From Salticus scenicus (taxonomy: Eukaryota > Arthropoda > Arachnida > Araneae > Salticidae): a stretch of DNA of 64,000 nt. The notes under the pieces were generated by a model. That model was not told the origin of the DNA. It was given only the letters and a program-made list of their open reading frames with translations, and searched no databases. Both the position numbers and the translations under genes were made by a program. This document shows positions 45,676-57,560 of this stretch, one piece after another (position 1 is the first letter of the stretch; the number at the start of each line of letters is the position of its first letter). The stretch spans positions 134,835,456-134,899,455 of the forward strand of contig OZ005655.1 in NCBI GenBank assembly GCA_963930645.1. Reading direction: 5' to 3'.

Positions 45676-45885
45676 CAGTCGGTAACAAAAGTCTCCGAAC
45701 ACTAGCAAAAATTCCTATATAAAAAGTACACTTACTACAGTTTTATTAAATAAATCCTCGTCGAATTCTGTTTTTATACTGACTAAGAACAGGATTAACA
45801 AGGATTTATTTAACAAAACTGTATTACGCGTACTTTTTTTATATAGGAACATTTGCTAGTTTTCGGAGACGTTTGTTACCGACTG
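45676..45885. mobile_element. palindromic MITE, family P, copy 2
   Basis: 210 bp, ends CAGTCGGTAACAAAAGTCTC and inverse, TA on both sides (45674-45675, 45886-45887). Same palindromic core as copy 1 (AATCCTCGTCGAATTCTGTT). Inserted in the LINE RNase H coding region; leaving it and one TA out gives the continuous frame NKVS-IYWVPS. Confidence 0.92.
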
Positions 45886-46015
45886 TACTAACCTTGTTAA
45901 AAGAAGAAAGGTCACAGAGTACCTTAAAGCACTCCTATACAAGAGAAGACGATAACTAAGTAGCTAATAACTAAGTAGCTCTAAAAATTCTGTAAGTCGA
46001 AAGTCCCACTCAGTA
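45886..46015 (-). pseudogene. LINE RNase H domain, upstream part
   Basis: Minus-strand continuation across the MITE: SSSLV, stop, ECFKVLCDLSSFNKVS, leading into IYWVPS. A short tandem duplication (AACTAAGTAGCT twice, 45954-45980) disturbs the reading. Interrupted again on the right by MITE copy 3. Confidence 0.6.
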
Positions 46016-46223
46016 CAGTCGGTAACGAAAGTGTCCGAACACTAGCAGAAATTCCAAAAAGAGTACACTTCATACGGTTTTGTTAAATAAATCCTTGTCG
46101 AATCCTGTTCTTAGTCAGTCTAAGAACATGATTCGATAAGGATTTATTTAACAAAACCGTATGAAGTGTACTTTTTTTACTTAGGAATTTTTGCTAGTGT
46201 TCGGACACTTTTGTTACCGACTG
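46016..46223. mobile_element. palindromic MITE, family P, copy 3
   Basis: 208 bp, ends CAGTCGGTAACGAAAGTGTC and inverse. The left flank is TA, the right flank is TG, so one duplication copy has mutated. Closest to copy 2. Confidence 0.9.
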
Positions 46224-46295
46224 TGGCTAAGACGAAACTGAATGTAAGACAAGACAGTCAAGTTGAAATATTAAATATGTAAACTAAACACAAGC

Positions 46296-46595
46296 AAAAT
46301 TCTTGCAAATATCTTAACAAAACTGAGAACTCGACATTTTAGTGGAATGAAAATTGAGAGGACAGAAACCAGATCGTATTTCAACTGCAAAATCTGTTTA
46401 AATACAGAACTGAACTATAGACATATTTTCTCTTGTCCTGTCATTCTGGCAAAAAAGCAGCAGATTAGCGACTCTCTCTATGAAGCCCTGTATACAGATC
46501 CAAACAGCCAAAGCTGCATGTACCATCCATGTTCATATAAAAACTATAAACTAATCTATGTACACGAAATACCCAACCTATTAGTATTCTGTTAA
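46296..46595 (+). pseudogene. second LINE tail (RNase H-type), C-terminal ~98 codons
   Basis: The frame reads ILANILTKLRTRHFSGMKI, then RSYFNCKICLNTELNYRHIF and SCPVILAKKQ. LRT(R/G)Hx(K/S)GMKI followed by C-x2-C-x8-H-x3-C (HIFSCP) is the C-terminal tail of non-LTR retrotransposon proteins after RNase H; this version is one I associate with spiders. It is open to its stop at 46595 with no upstream RT, so it is a 5'-truncated insertion. It lies opposite in strand to the LINE at 45080-46015 and is a different lineage. Confidence 0.7.
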
Positions 46596-46845
46596 TGGTA
46601 CATTGTTGTAATGAAAACCATTAAGAATAATTAAGAATAATTTTAATTTTATGGATAAAAAATTATTATATTTTTATGTATTTATTTTTCATATTTATGA
46701 CTTATCAAAATCAAAATGCTAATTTTCTACATTTAAAGTAACAAGTTTATTGCTCAGCAAAATTGTTGCTCAGCATTTTGTAGATCAAAATGCATTATTG
46801 ATTTTATTGAAGCAATATCTTTTATATTGTTTTAACTTTTTCTGA

Positions 46846-46882
<37 letters not shown>

Positions 46883-48383
46883 ACTTTGAACAGGGGTAAA
46901 ATTTCAGAATTGTCTAATGATTTATTCCAAAGTTTTTCTATATAAAAGCTATTAAAAATTAAAATATTTTAACTCAAAAAATGTCTTGCCTTTTAAATTT
47001 TATGAGATGTAAAATTTACGCATTATAGTTATGAATCATTAAAAAACGTTTGTTATTATTATTATTATTAGTTATAAAACTATTTTTTATACCGAAATTT
47101 TTGACTTCCTTGTATGAGTTTGTATGGCTCTTTAAGAGTATAGTGCATGTATTGGTCAAGTGTATAACATCGCAATAATATGTTAAAGCATTTTTTTAAT
47201 ACCAAAATCAATTTATAACACTTTATGATAACTCATACAGCACGCAATGTTTCAGTTATGTTACAAAAAGCTTACAATTTTTCATTATCGTAACACATTT
47301 AAGTATGCTCTCTGATACATTTCTGAAACATTTATCCTTTCTCGCATTTGATTTTTTTTATACGATCGTGGACATTTCTACGTTTTTGAAACTAATCAGA
47401 AAGCAAACTCAAAGTTTCGAAATGTTTCTGAAATATTTACAATGTTTCGATGTTACATGATTTTTCCGTTTCTGAAACATTTTATGCTGTTAGGGAGCAC
47501 TCCAATATTTCTATAAAATATTTAATATAATAACATTTTCTTTTTATCCATCTCGTTTTTATCGCTTAATCTTTTAAAATTATATTTTAAACAGTTACAT
47601 TTAAAGAATATTAGACTGCTCAAATATTTCATCACTAAGATTTTATTAACATATAACGTTAAAAACACTAAACTTCGTTTGCTGTAACATTAATTGTTTG
47701 TCATGAATTTAAACACTTGTAAATATTACACAGTTTATATTGTTTCGCAAAAATAAAATAAAAACTTGTATCAAAACAACAATTTTCTTATAAACATTTG
47801 TTTAAAAATTAAACTTTTACACAAAATATAAAAGTATGTTTAATTTACAGCAAAACTGTTAAGCTTCTTTATTTTAACATATTTGACACTTTAATATATT
47901 GATGAGTAATGTACCTACGAAGTGAATTTATATTATGTTATAAAAGAAAATTTTTTCTTCAATATTTTTTACGAATTTCTGAATCATTTCCCAAAGGAAT
48001 GATAAAATAAATTTGTTTTATTAAATAAAACTATCTGAAAAAAACAGTTTTTTCTGTATGATTTACTTTTTCTCTAAATTGAAAATTTAAGCAAAGGGAA
48101 AATATTAAAAGAGAATTCTAAAGATAAATTACACAAAATGTTTAAGAAGAAATTGCAATTCTTCTGTAAGTTTTCTAAATTACAACATGTGCAAAAGGTG
48201 CATCAACAACCACTTATAGTGTAAAAAAAGAAGATTTAAAAATTCTCCAATTTATAACTTTTTAAAATAAGTTATTGAACATTCAAACGTAAAAGTTTAA
48301 ATTTAATCAATGAATTTAATTTTACAAAAAATGATTTTCAATATTGTTTATACAATTATATTATAGTATTTCATAAATAAAGC

Positions 48384-48423
<40 letters not shown>

Positions 48424-48589
48424 CCGAACATATTATAAAAGGAAAACATTGTAATAATAATAATAATAATAATTCGACTTTGATATTTTGGTGTATCCAT
48501 ACGTTTTGAGGTAACCTGAGATAATTTTTGATGCTTTACTGTGATGTGTGGTAATGTACGTGTATATGTGTATATGAGTATGTATGTAA
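46596..48589. other. A+T-rich stretch, no gene seen
   Basis: Poly-A at 46848-46880, poly-T at 48387-48418, an AAT run at 48454-48471. The block at about 47310-47480 repeats variants of TTTCTGAAACATTT three or four times without a fixed period. No coding signal. Confidence 0.6.
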
Positions 48590-48972
48590 GTGAACATGAT
48601 AGCATCTATAAGCTTTATTTGAATGAGTTGAAAGTTGGTACATATATTCTAGGTCATCGTAGCAGGAACGCTAGCAATTTTGCAAAATCTACAACTTATA
48701 GGTTTCTTGTAGGGGCAAAAAGAAAAATTCTTTAATATTAAGGCCTCTGGGCTCAAGTTATTTAAAGATTGAAGTGTATCTAAAATCCTTATTCAAATAA
48801 ATTGAAAATTTATAAGCATATTATCGGTCACTCTTACACGAACTCTGTATATATTAGGGAATCTAGAAATTATTTGTTTTTACAGTATACAACAAAAAAT
48901 TCCTTACGATTATGGCCTATGGACTGAAATTATTTAAAGTACGATAGCATCTACATGCCTTACCCAATTGAG

Positions 48973-49039
<67 letters not shown>

Positions 49040-49370
49040 CACCATTGAATGAACTGTATAAATTTTGGTGTATCTATTACTTATAGAATTTATCAGGGAT
49101 AGAAGAATAAATTCTTTATCATTTTTGTGTGTGGTTTTTAAGTTTTTAAAGTGCGAGAGAGAGACAGCTTCTAAACAAAATGAATTTAAAAGGAATTCAC
49201 ATTTTCAAATGAATGAAAATTTATATACATTTTATGTGTCACCGTCACAGGACTTGTATGAATTTTAGAGAGTCTAGCACTTATAGTTATTTTACAGGGT
49301 CACAACGAATATTCCCTATTATTATGGACTAAGAGCTCAAAAATTTGAAATGGCGTCTCATATTTAACGT
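48590..49370 (+). repeat. degenerate tandem repeat, about four ~190 bp units
   Basis: Units near 48595, 48765, 48945 and 49165 share, in order, TAGCATCTA(T/C)A.G, TT.AATGAGTTGAAA, a (T/A)TTATxGGTCAC-like block, CTAG.A.TTATA, a GGG.CA.AA block, AATTC.TTA.(G)ATTATGG and CTxxGGxCTxAA(A)TTATTTAAA. An (AT)n expansion (48976-49032) sits inside the third unit. The small open frames here are not conserved between units. Confidence 0.6.
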
Positions 49371-50217
49371 CCTTTTCTACTTTAATTTTTTCTATACAAA
49401 CATGTATTACGTAATGTTCGTAAAGTCGAATGTAGTTACTGTTGATTTTTTTAACAAGTTATTAGTGTTTTAATATTTAATTTACAATGTAATACCTAAC
49501 CACTATTTCCAACACACATGCAATATATTTTTTGGCTACAATCATCCTAACCACGCAAGGTTGTATTATTAAATTAAGTTATACATTTTCGTTAAAGAAA
49601 AAAGTTTGTTCTTTGTATTATGCCTTTTTCCCCTAATTATTTGGACTTCATTTGTCAGCTAAAAAATATTTTTACATAAAAATATCGTATGGCTTTCAAA
49701 AAACATTTTCCTTTCACTATCTCTTATCATGGAAAGAATTTTACAATTTCAATTACCAATATGCACACCATCTTTTGTGACATATATCGGTTAAATTCTG
49801 TCTTCTCCATTAAATATCACAGACTATAAAAGTACTTATTGAAAACTCATTTCACAGCGTTCGTAGTTTTCACGAAGCAGCTCGTTAGTTTTCACGAAGA
49901 TTTATTTGGGCTGATGTTCTGGTGTCCTGTGTCAAACCTGTTACTTTTCTTGTAAAATTGAATAGTCGAATGAATACAGTTCTTTCCATCATGGCAATTA
50001 GATGTCTGTACAAGTGGTTTGTCATAAGTCAGTGATCGGTCGATTTTTGGAGTCACTGGACAATACTATAGTCATAGACCAGGCACGTTGGAGTCCCCCA
50101 CAAGCTTCGAAGTACCGAAAATAAAATTATATAAACAGCTATTTATAATTTTTTTTTTTCAGAAAATGTATTAAAAAAGCATTCTGTTGTACTAACAGGA
50201 GACTTGGCGTTGGAATA
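49371..50217. other. no gene seen
   Basis: A+T-rich, with a slightly more mixed block at 49850-50110 containing GTTTTCACGAAG twice. No coding frame or element ends recognised. Confidence 0.5.
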
Positions 50218-50296
50218 TTAAAACCCGAATAAACTACTACGTCAGAAAGTTATGTTTCTTTGGTGTTTCTGACGTAGTAGTTTATTCGGGTTTTAA
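50218..50296. repeat. perfect inverted repeat, 31-bp arms, 17-bp loop
   Basis: TTAAAACCCGAATAAACTAC plus 11 more bases (50218-50248), loop 50249-50265, exact inverse 50266-50296. A further five outer positions mostly pair. CATTCTGTTGT lies on both sides (50180-50190 and 50298-50308) as a direct repeat. Confidence 0.95.
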
Positions 50297-51061
50297 CATT
50301 CTGTTGTGTTTTATTTTGGTTGTTTTAATTTTATGCCAAATCAATTTGATAACGGCACCTACATTAAACATATTCGTTTATATTGAACTTAGTCGTAACT
50401 TAATAATAATTTTGTAATGTTTTTCGTGAAATTTAAAACACATTACTTTAAAATAATAATAATAATAATAATAGTATACTGTCAGAGACTGAAATGAGAT
50501 TGTAATTTTAAAAAGAACCTTAATTAATTGAATCTTGTTAATTATTTATTTTTACGCATGCGAATTCAAAAGCATGAAATTTATAATTTAAGTATTTTAT
50601 CATTTTATTTAAGGGGAGGGAGGACAAGGAAAAAAAATGAATCTACAGAGTCAATATAATATATATATATAAACCTGTTTTATTATAAATATCTGTCTAT
50701 AAAAATAGATTATGCAATATATATTTCCATTTTTTTTCTCATTATCCAATGACATAAATGTAATCGTAGATAATCTTAAATAATGAAAGATCTAGTTATA
50801 TATGCATTTTATACTTTTATCTGGAAAATATAAATTAAACTCATTTTCAACTGTCAACGTTATAAGGTTAATATTTTTAGTCCTTCAAAAATATTTAATT
50901 TTATCTATGAAATTAATTCAATAGAAAGTAAGTGCAAAGGGAACTTATAAAAAAAGAAAGAAAGAATAAAATTTGTTGATAAATCTTTTTTAAATACAAA
51001 AAAGTTGGAAGAACATATTTTATGTAATAAAATTTACTACGAAACTTTCTTCCATATATTC

Positions 51062-51098
<37 letters not shown>

Positions 51099-52439
51099 GA
51101 ACACAGATTATTTATTTTATTTTTTTTCAAAAAGAACTTTCTAAAAATAAATGAAGACTATTTTCATCATAGATTGTCCAAAGAAAATGAATTTAATGCA
51201 ATTTACAAAACATTCTAGAATTTTATTTATTTATTTATTTTTCCTGTTAAAAATTAAAAAAATAAAAAAATAAAAAAAAATATCGATAATATTGTTTAAA
51301 TTTGCAGATAATAAGTCAACCATTCGTTTTAAAGGTATTGATGATTTCTTTGAAAGGTGCACATTTTCAAACTTTTCAAACCTGCCTGGGAATTATTTTC
51401 AAGACGGGTGAAGCGATGCCCTTAAAAATGCAAAATAATTTTGCCTACTTTTCTATTTTTATTATAAGTATTTATTTATTTTTTAGTTTTAAATTAAAAC
51501 GTTAAAAACTATTCATTTATACGATGTTTTTGTCCAACACTATCATATTAAAAATTATTAACAATGGTATGACAGCGCCAACCGTTGAGAATTTTTTTTT
51601 TAATGTAATCAGCAGCAGTTTAGGTCAGAGTCCAACTAAATATAATGTTTTGTGAAATTTCGTACATTGGTTCATGAGATACAACGTCCACAATCTCAAT
51701 ACATTCAGATTGCAATCTAAGCCATACCGTGTATTCGCTGGCAGTGATTCTGAAAGCGACAGGATTAGATGAATTTAAAGTGTGTTAGCTATTGGGGAAG
51801 ACAACATTTTTTTTTTTTTTTTTTTTTTTTTTTGAATTTTTTTTATGAAAAGCACTATAATGCAAAATGCACTCACATTACTTAGTTTACATAAAAGTAT
51901 GCCAATTACATGTTTTATATTAAAGTTAGAAGTACGACAGATATTTTTGTCCAATCGTGTATAATCATTTAAAGCAAATATTACACTAAGTATACCATTA
52001 TAAAAAAATAAATATATAAATTTATTCTTTCAGTCGCGGAATGCAACCATTAGTGATCACTAAAAGTAATTATCACAAAAAATAAACAATAATAAATAAT
52101 GAAATATGTAATTTTATCATTTCACGTCAAAATTACGAAAGTTAATTTTTGAAACAACTTAACCAAACTTGTTAATTATTTAAATTAATTATGAATTATA
52201 AAGTTAAAAAAATAACAAAAACCACATGTAAAATGCTAGAGCGGTACACTATACTCACATTAAAAAATGTCAATGAGTCATAAAAATTTCATCCATTTAG
52301 TGAAATCTAAATCATACAAATTATATGTAATAATATTTTTTATTAAAAATGTATTTGTCATATAAGTGACTTAATTCTCGTTACACATGCTATGTATTTT
52401 TTTTTTCCTTTTTTACCTATAGTCATGGAAAAATAAATA
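50297..52439. other. A+T-rich stretch, no gene seen
   Basis: Poly-A at 51064-51094, poly-T at 51807-51833, an AAT run at 50452-50473. A block at 51560-51790 is less A+T-biased but shows no coding frame. The 67-codon frame 51302-51505 has no motif. Confidence 0.55.
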
Positions 52440-52770
52440 CATAATAAAAATATAAACTGCCATGCAATACTCGTATATATTCAAATAAACATAAAATATA
52501 GAATGAATTTTCCGTTCAATTTAAATGCAATTCCCATGACATTTCAACGCATAACATATGTTTGACACAGCGCTTTATAAGCAATTTTACTTTCAAATTA
52601 GAGAATCAAAAGCAAAAGCAACACTCGGATGTTACATATAGAAATATCCAGCATCCGATGTTTATCTGAAAATTTCTTACAAGGTAAAAAAATGCTTATA
52701 CAGCATTTTATTTGCTTAGTTTAGAATTCAGTTATGCAGAAATCTAAATATTGCTTTTGACATCTGAATT
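52440..52770 (+). repeat. ancient duplicated segment, copy 1
   Basis: Aligns with 54550-54885, about 2.1 kb further on, same orientation. Shared blocks include GTTCAATTTAAA, ATGACATTT, ATAACATA, TTTTACTTTCAAATTA, GATGTTTATCTGAAA and TTAGAATTCA. Diverged, with indels. No coding frame is conserved. Confidence 0.7.
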
Positions 52771-54549
52771 TGAATCCTGAATTTTTTGTCCTTGAATATC
52801 TGTTTTGGGACATTGTTTCGAGAACTGTTTCCATAAAGAAATATATACTGAATATTTTCATAATATATAAAGGTCTCTATGAATATTTCTTATTCAATCC
52901 GCATACAGTATTATTAAATTTTATACGTAATCTACTGATAAAAATGTCTAACAGTGTTTTTTTTTTTTTTTTTTTTTTTAATGTATTTTCATATTTCTAA
53001 ATCTTTTTAATTTGTTGTTCGGACATAAATATTCATAATACTTTTAGAATTATGCTCCCAGCTAAACAGGAAAGTACAAATTCTGCTTATAATTTTGAAA
53101 GTATGCCCAATACAAAGTTTTAAATTTGTAAACCTGCATTCATTGACATTATATTGCGTTAAATTTTGATTAATTCCTACAATTTTACATCGTAATTTAC
53201 TATACGTTTTCACATTATATAAAATGAAAAACATATATTTATCTTATATATATATATATATATATATATTTCAGAAAAATGAATTTTATAGGTTAAAAAA
53301 TAAAATGTGGGAAACAACTTGTTTGTTTGTAGCACAAAAAGTATTTTATGCAAATTAGTGATAAAAAAAATACTTTGTAAAATTCTCTGCAAAGAAAAAT
53401 GTCTACATATATATATATATATATATACATTAATGGATTGTTTTGTATAAATATGGTAATTTTAAATGTCTTACAATTTATCATACTTCTGCCATTTATT
53501 AGAACTTTAACTAAAAATCCTCACGATCACAAAAAATCGCATATAAAAATATCACAAATGAATCTGCCAGACAAAAGATGCCATATACTCTATTTAATGT
53601 GCATTAAATATGTATGATATATAAAGTCGAAAACTTGTATATTTTTGTTTATGTGGTCCGCAACAAAAATAAATGAATTTTCAACATATTTTATTCCCAA
53701 AGCAAATGTTTCAATTTTCAACGATCTGCAAATAATAAGAAAAAAAGAAGAAGAAGAAGAAGGATATTTAAGTCATTGTTAAATAAAACTTTCTGTGATT
53801 AGATTTGTGTAAATTAGTATAGTTTTGCATATGAAAAAGTAGTAACATATATAAAAGACTAATATCAATAAAGTTGAAAAAACGTTCCTTTTAGTTAAAA
53901 AAAAATTGCTAAAATATTTTTTTGATTATTTATTACTATTGAACGGTTTTAGACATTTTCTTTTATGAATGTGTTCGAAAACTTTTACAGATTCTAAACG
54001 TGATTTTGATTAATATTAAAATACTGATCAAATGAAGGCAGGTAATATAAAAATATGCTTTTTATTAAGTGCTACTTTTACAATGGTCTTTATAGCATAA
54101 CTTATAAATTAAGATGCAATAGGTTGGAGCGATTAACCCGCCGTACTTTTTTGTTCTCTATTAATTTTACACTAGGTGGGTTTATATTGACATACTAAAA
54201 TATCTTGGAATGTTTTTGTTTTTTTTTTTTTTACCGATAAAAATATTAATTAAATGTTTTTTTTTTTTTTTTTTTTTTTTTTTCTAAATGAATTATAAAC
54301 GAAATGCAGAGGTTATGAGCAGTTTATTTAAATTCTGAATTAAAATGCATAAACGGATGAAATCTTGTGTATCAAAACTTAGAAATGAGTAGTCCATAGA
54401 GTTAACATTAATGTATATAAATGGATAACAAGTTTTTTGAAATATTCAAAATATATAAAAGTAATCCATAAAAAAAAATTATTAATCGTAAACATAAGTT
54501 ATTTGTCTTGAATGTTACGCTTTGTCTCTTTCTTCAAATTGCGCAATAC
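52771..54549. other. A+T-rich stretch, no gene seen
   Basis: Poly-T at 52958-52979 and 54258-54283; (AT)n at 53246-53270 and 53407-53427; an AGA run at 53743-53762. Several 60-76 codon frames occur (for example 52770-53000 and 53399-53617) but none has a recognisable motif, and some depend on the AT repeats. Confidence 0.55.
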
Positions 54550-54885
54550 AAAGTATAATAATTAACACAAGCATAAACTGTCTTATATAAAAAAGTAAAT
54601 AAAATGGCTTTTCTGTTCAATTTAAAAACACATCCTATGACATTTGTAGTCATAACATACTTTTGACTCAGTAACCTATAAGAAATTTTACTTTCAAATT
54701 ACAGATTCAAAAGCTACATGTTTATATTACATTATAAAAATATCTAACTTCTGATGTTTATCTGAAATTTTTACTACCAGATTAGAAATATAAAGAAACA
54801 TGATTCTTGAAAATATTTTTTCTTTATATTAGAATTCATATAAACAGTAATCCGAATTTTGCCTATATCACTCGTTGGATTAAAA
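54550..54885 (+). repeat. ancient duplicated segment, copy 2
   Basis: Partner of 52440-52770. The conserved order of blocks over ~330 bp is more than A+T bias would give. Confidence 0.7.
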
Positions 54886-55733
54886 TTTGAGTGATATATA
54901 TACATAAAGAATCATTTTTTGTGAAATGTATACAAGAAATTTTGCAAAATAAAACATATATATGAAAAATATATTTGATTTCGTACAGATAAAACACTTT
55001 ATAGAGTTATCACGAAAAAAAAATAAAATGTATTTTTCCCAAAAAATAAAATGTTTTCGGAAGTTAATCTACTTATGTAAAGAAACTAACTTCTTTTACA
55101 TAATTCTTATGTAAAAGAAGTTAGTTTCTGCTTTTGTAAATTTAAGCTTTATTAAGCATTTTCCTTTCCTTAAAGAAAAAAAAAAAAAACCTTACACCTA
55201 TCGGCTTTGAAATGCATTGCATGGTCGTGCATAATTAAAATGCTCTACTATTTATATTAAGTTTTGAATCATATCGGAACTTTAATTTTATATAATGATT
55301 AAAACGTTTTTTATTGTAGTAATGTTGAATGCGATAAATTCATTGTATTTATGAACTTCGGTGCGTCTTCTGTATTCTTTTAAAAACGTATACAGCGTCT
55401 CTACTGCGCATTATCATTTGTTTTCTTTGTTCCTTACATGATCTATCATATCCTTTCATTGAAAAAAACCATTTTATAGCATTTTAGATGGGAATTCTTC
55501 GAAAATTCCTAGTTTTATTTTACCTTTCTACTATACGGAGTGTCGATAAATGTATTTAGAAACTTTCTAATTTTGAGTATTTTAAAATGTTATAAGAAAT
55601 AAGTTACGGATTCTTTTGGATTTTGACGTTTGTAAAGACTTCGTTATGCAACATATGTTACAGCAAATGTTTTGTCCTTAAGACAGAAAGAGAACCAATA
55701 ACAAATTTTAAGATGTTTATAAAGTCCCTGCAG

Positions 55734-55776
<43 letters not shown>

Positions 55777-56901
55777 AAATGCACTGTAGCTATATGATGT
55801 GATTATGATGTTACTTATACATACTTGTATACATTTGTACTCGAATAACACGTATACACCTGGCTATAAAAAGATTTCTAAAATAAATAAATAAATAAAT
55901 ATATTGAAGAATAAATAAATATATTAGTAAGTAAATAAAATAAAATAAAATAAATATATTAATAAATAAATAAAATACAAAGAATTAAATAAAAAAAATA
56001 TTCTCGTGCTTTAGTTCTAGCTGTATGGTAATTTATATAATGAAACACTGTACAATTTTTAATGAAGTACTACAATAGAAAAACATACTGTAATAATAAT
56101 GTGAATATATTTAATATATGATAAATATGACCATTTTTGCTTAAAAAATAGTTACTGCACATGTGCAAGCGGAAAGTTTTTTTTTTCCTTACATTCTTAC
56201 CGAAATATAATCTGTTATGTGTAAAAACCAATAGCAAATGCCATGCAAACAAATAAGTTTTTTTCTTAATAGATTCTTCTTAAATTTCGTATTTTTATTT
56301 TCCTCTCTCTTTCTCTTACTCTCAAATTAAAAAAAAAAAAAAGAGAGAGAGAGAGAGAGAGAGGAAATCCACGGAGAATCTTATATATTTTTAGTTTCAA
56401 TTAATCTACATTACATTACAACTAATTCATTAAAAACGTAAATTTTGCAAATGACTTTTAATTTTAATGTAGATTTTATTAACCTTTCACTATATATGTA
56501 TATCACGAATATTTAGACAACTAATATATATATAGATGTATTTTCTAAACTTCTTCGAAGTTTTTGTTCGCAACAAGAATGAATTTCTATTAAATTCTAC
56601 TAAACTTGTAAAAAAATAAGAAAATATTGGATAAACCTGTTTTTAAAAATATAGTTTTACTTTTAGTTCAAGTACGGTATTTTATAGTATACAGGATTTT
56701 AAAGCACATGATACAAAGGTTAGATAATTTTTTATTACATCTTATGTAATTTCTAATACGACACGCACACACACATACATATATATATATACATCAATTT
56801 TAAAAATAACAATAATATGCAGATATGCAGATGTCACCTTTTTGGCAGACTAAACTGAATCCATAGTGTTATGAAAGTGCAATCTAAAGTTATGTTAAAA
56901 A

Positions 56902-56934
<33 letters not shown>

Positions 56935-56944
56935 AAAGAAAAAG

Positions 56945-56988
<44 letters not shown>

Positions 56989-57364
56989 TGGCCATTTTTT
57001 TTTATATTTCGCTATTTGTAAGAATATTCTTATTAGTTGAATGGATAGTTTCCGTTTGAAATATTTCCATATTATGTATGTTTCATGGAAAAGTATAATC
57101 TCACAAATAGTTTTCTATATATATACTTCAGATTGCAACTTGAATATTTTAAATCTGTGTTATTTATTATTAAACTACGTATGATTATAAATCCCTCATT
57201 TTTCTTTTAATTTAATTTTTACTTAAATGTTTAATGCAGTTTTCTTTTATAAATCTTAAAAATTAGATTTAAAAGTACATTAAGTATGTTAAACACTGTA
57301 AAATATTCAGTACTATACTATTCAGTACTTACAAATTTGGAGATAAAACTACATTACATATTTT
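54886..57364. other. A+T-rich stretch, no gene seen
   Basis: Apart from the 55081 hairpin: (AT)n at 55737-55772, AAAT/AATA runs at 55881-55995, GA run at 56342-56363, poly-A at 56895-56932 followed by (AT)n at 56947-56986. No coding signal. Confidence 0.6.
55081..55129. repeat. perfect hairpin, 23-bp arms, 3-bp loop
   Basis: AGAAACTAACTTCTTTTACA plus TAA, loop TTC, then the exact inverse. It is long and nearly loopless. Confidence 0.95.
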
Positions 57365-57560
57365 GATCCCACATGTGGTCGAGGTGTACTGTGCGCAAAG
57401 CTGGTTGGTGGGATATGCTCGTTGGTGAGTTCGCTCCCAGATTACTCTCGTCCACCTAGCCGTGAGAAGTTTCCCGAATTGAAAAGAGTTTCCGAGTTCC
57501 TTTGAAACTCGTGTAATTACGGGCTATGACTCCTTAAACCCTCCTCATGGATATAAGTAG
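57365..57560 (+). repeat. GC-richer island, possible SINE-like sequence
   Basis: About 195 bp of much higher G+C than the flanks (CATGTGGTCGAGGTGTACTG, CTCGTTGGTGAGTTCGCTCC). GTTCGCTCCC (57429-57438) matches pol III box B at 9 of 10 positions. A candidate box A (TGCGCAAAGCTGG, about 57392) is weak. No poly-A tail or duplication seen. Identity uncertain. Confidence 0.3.
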
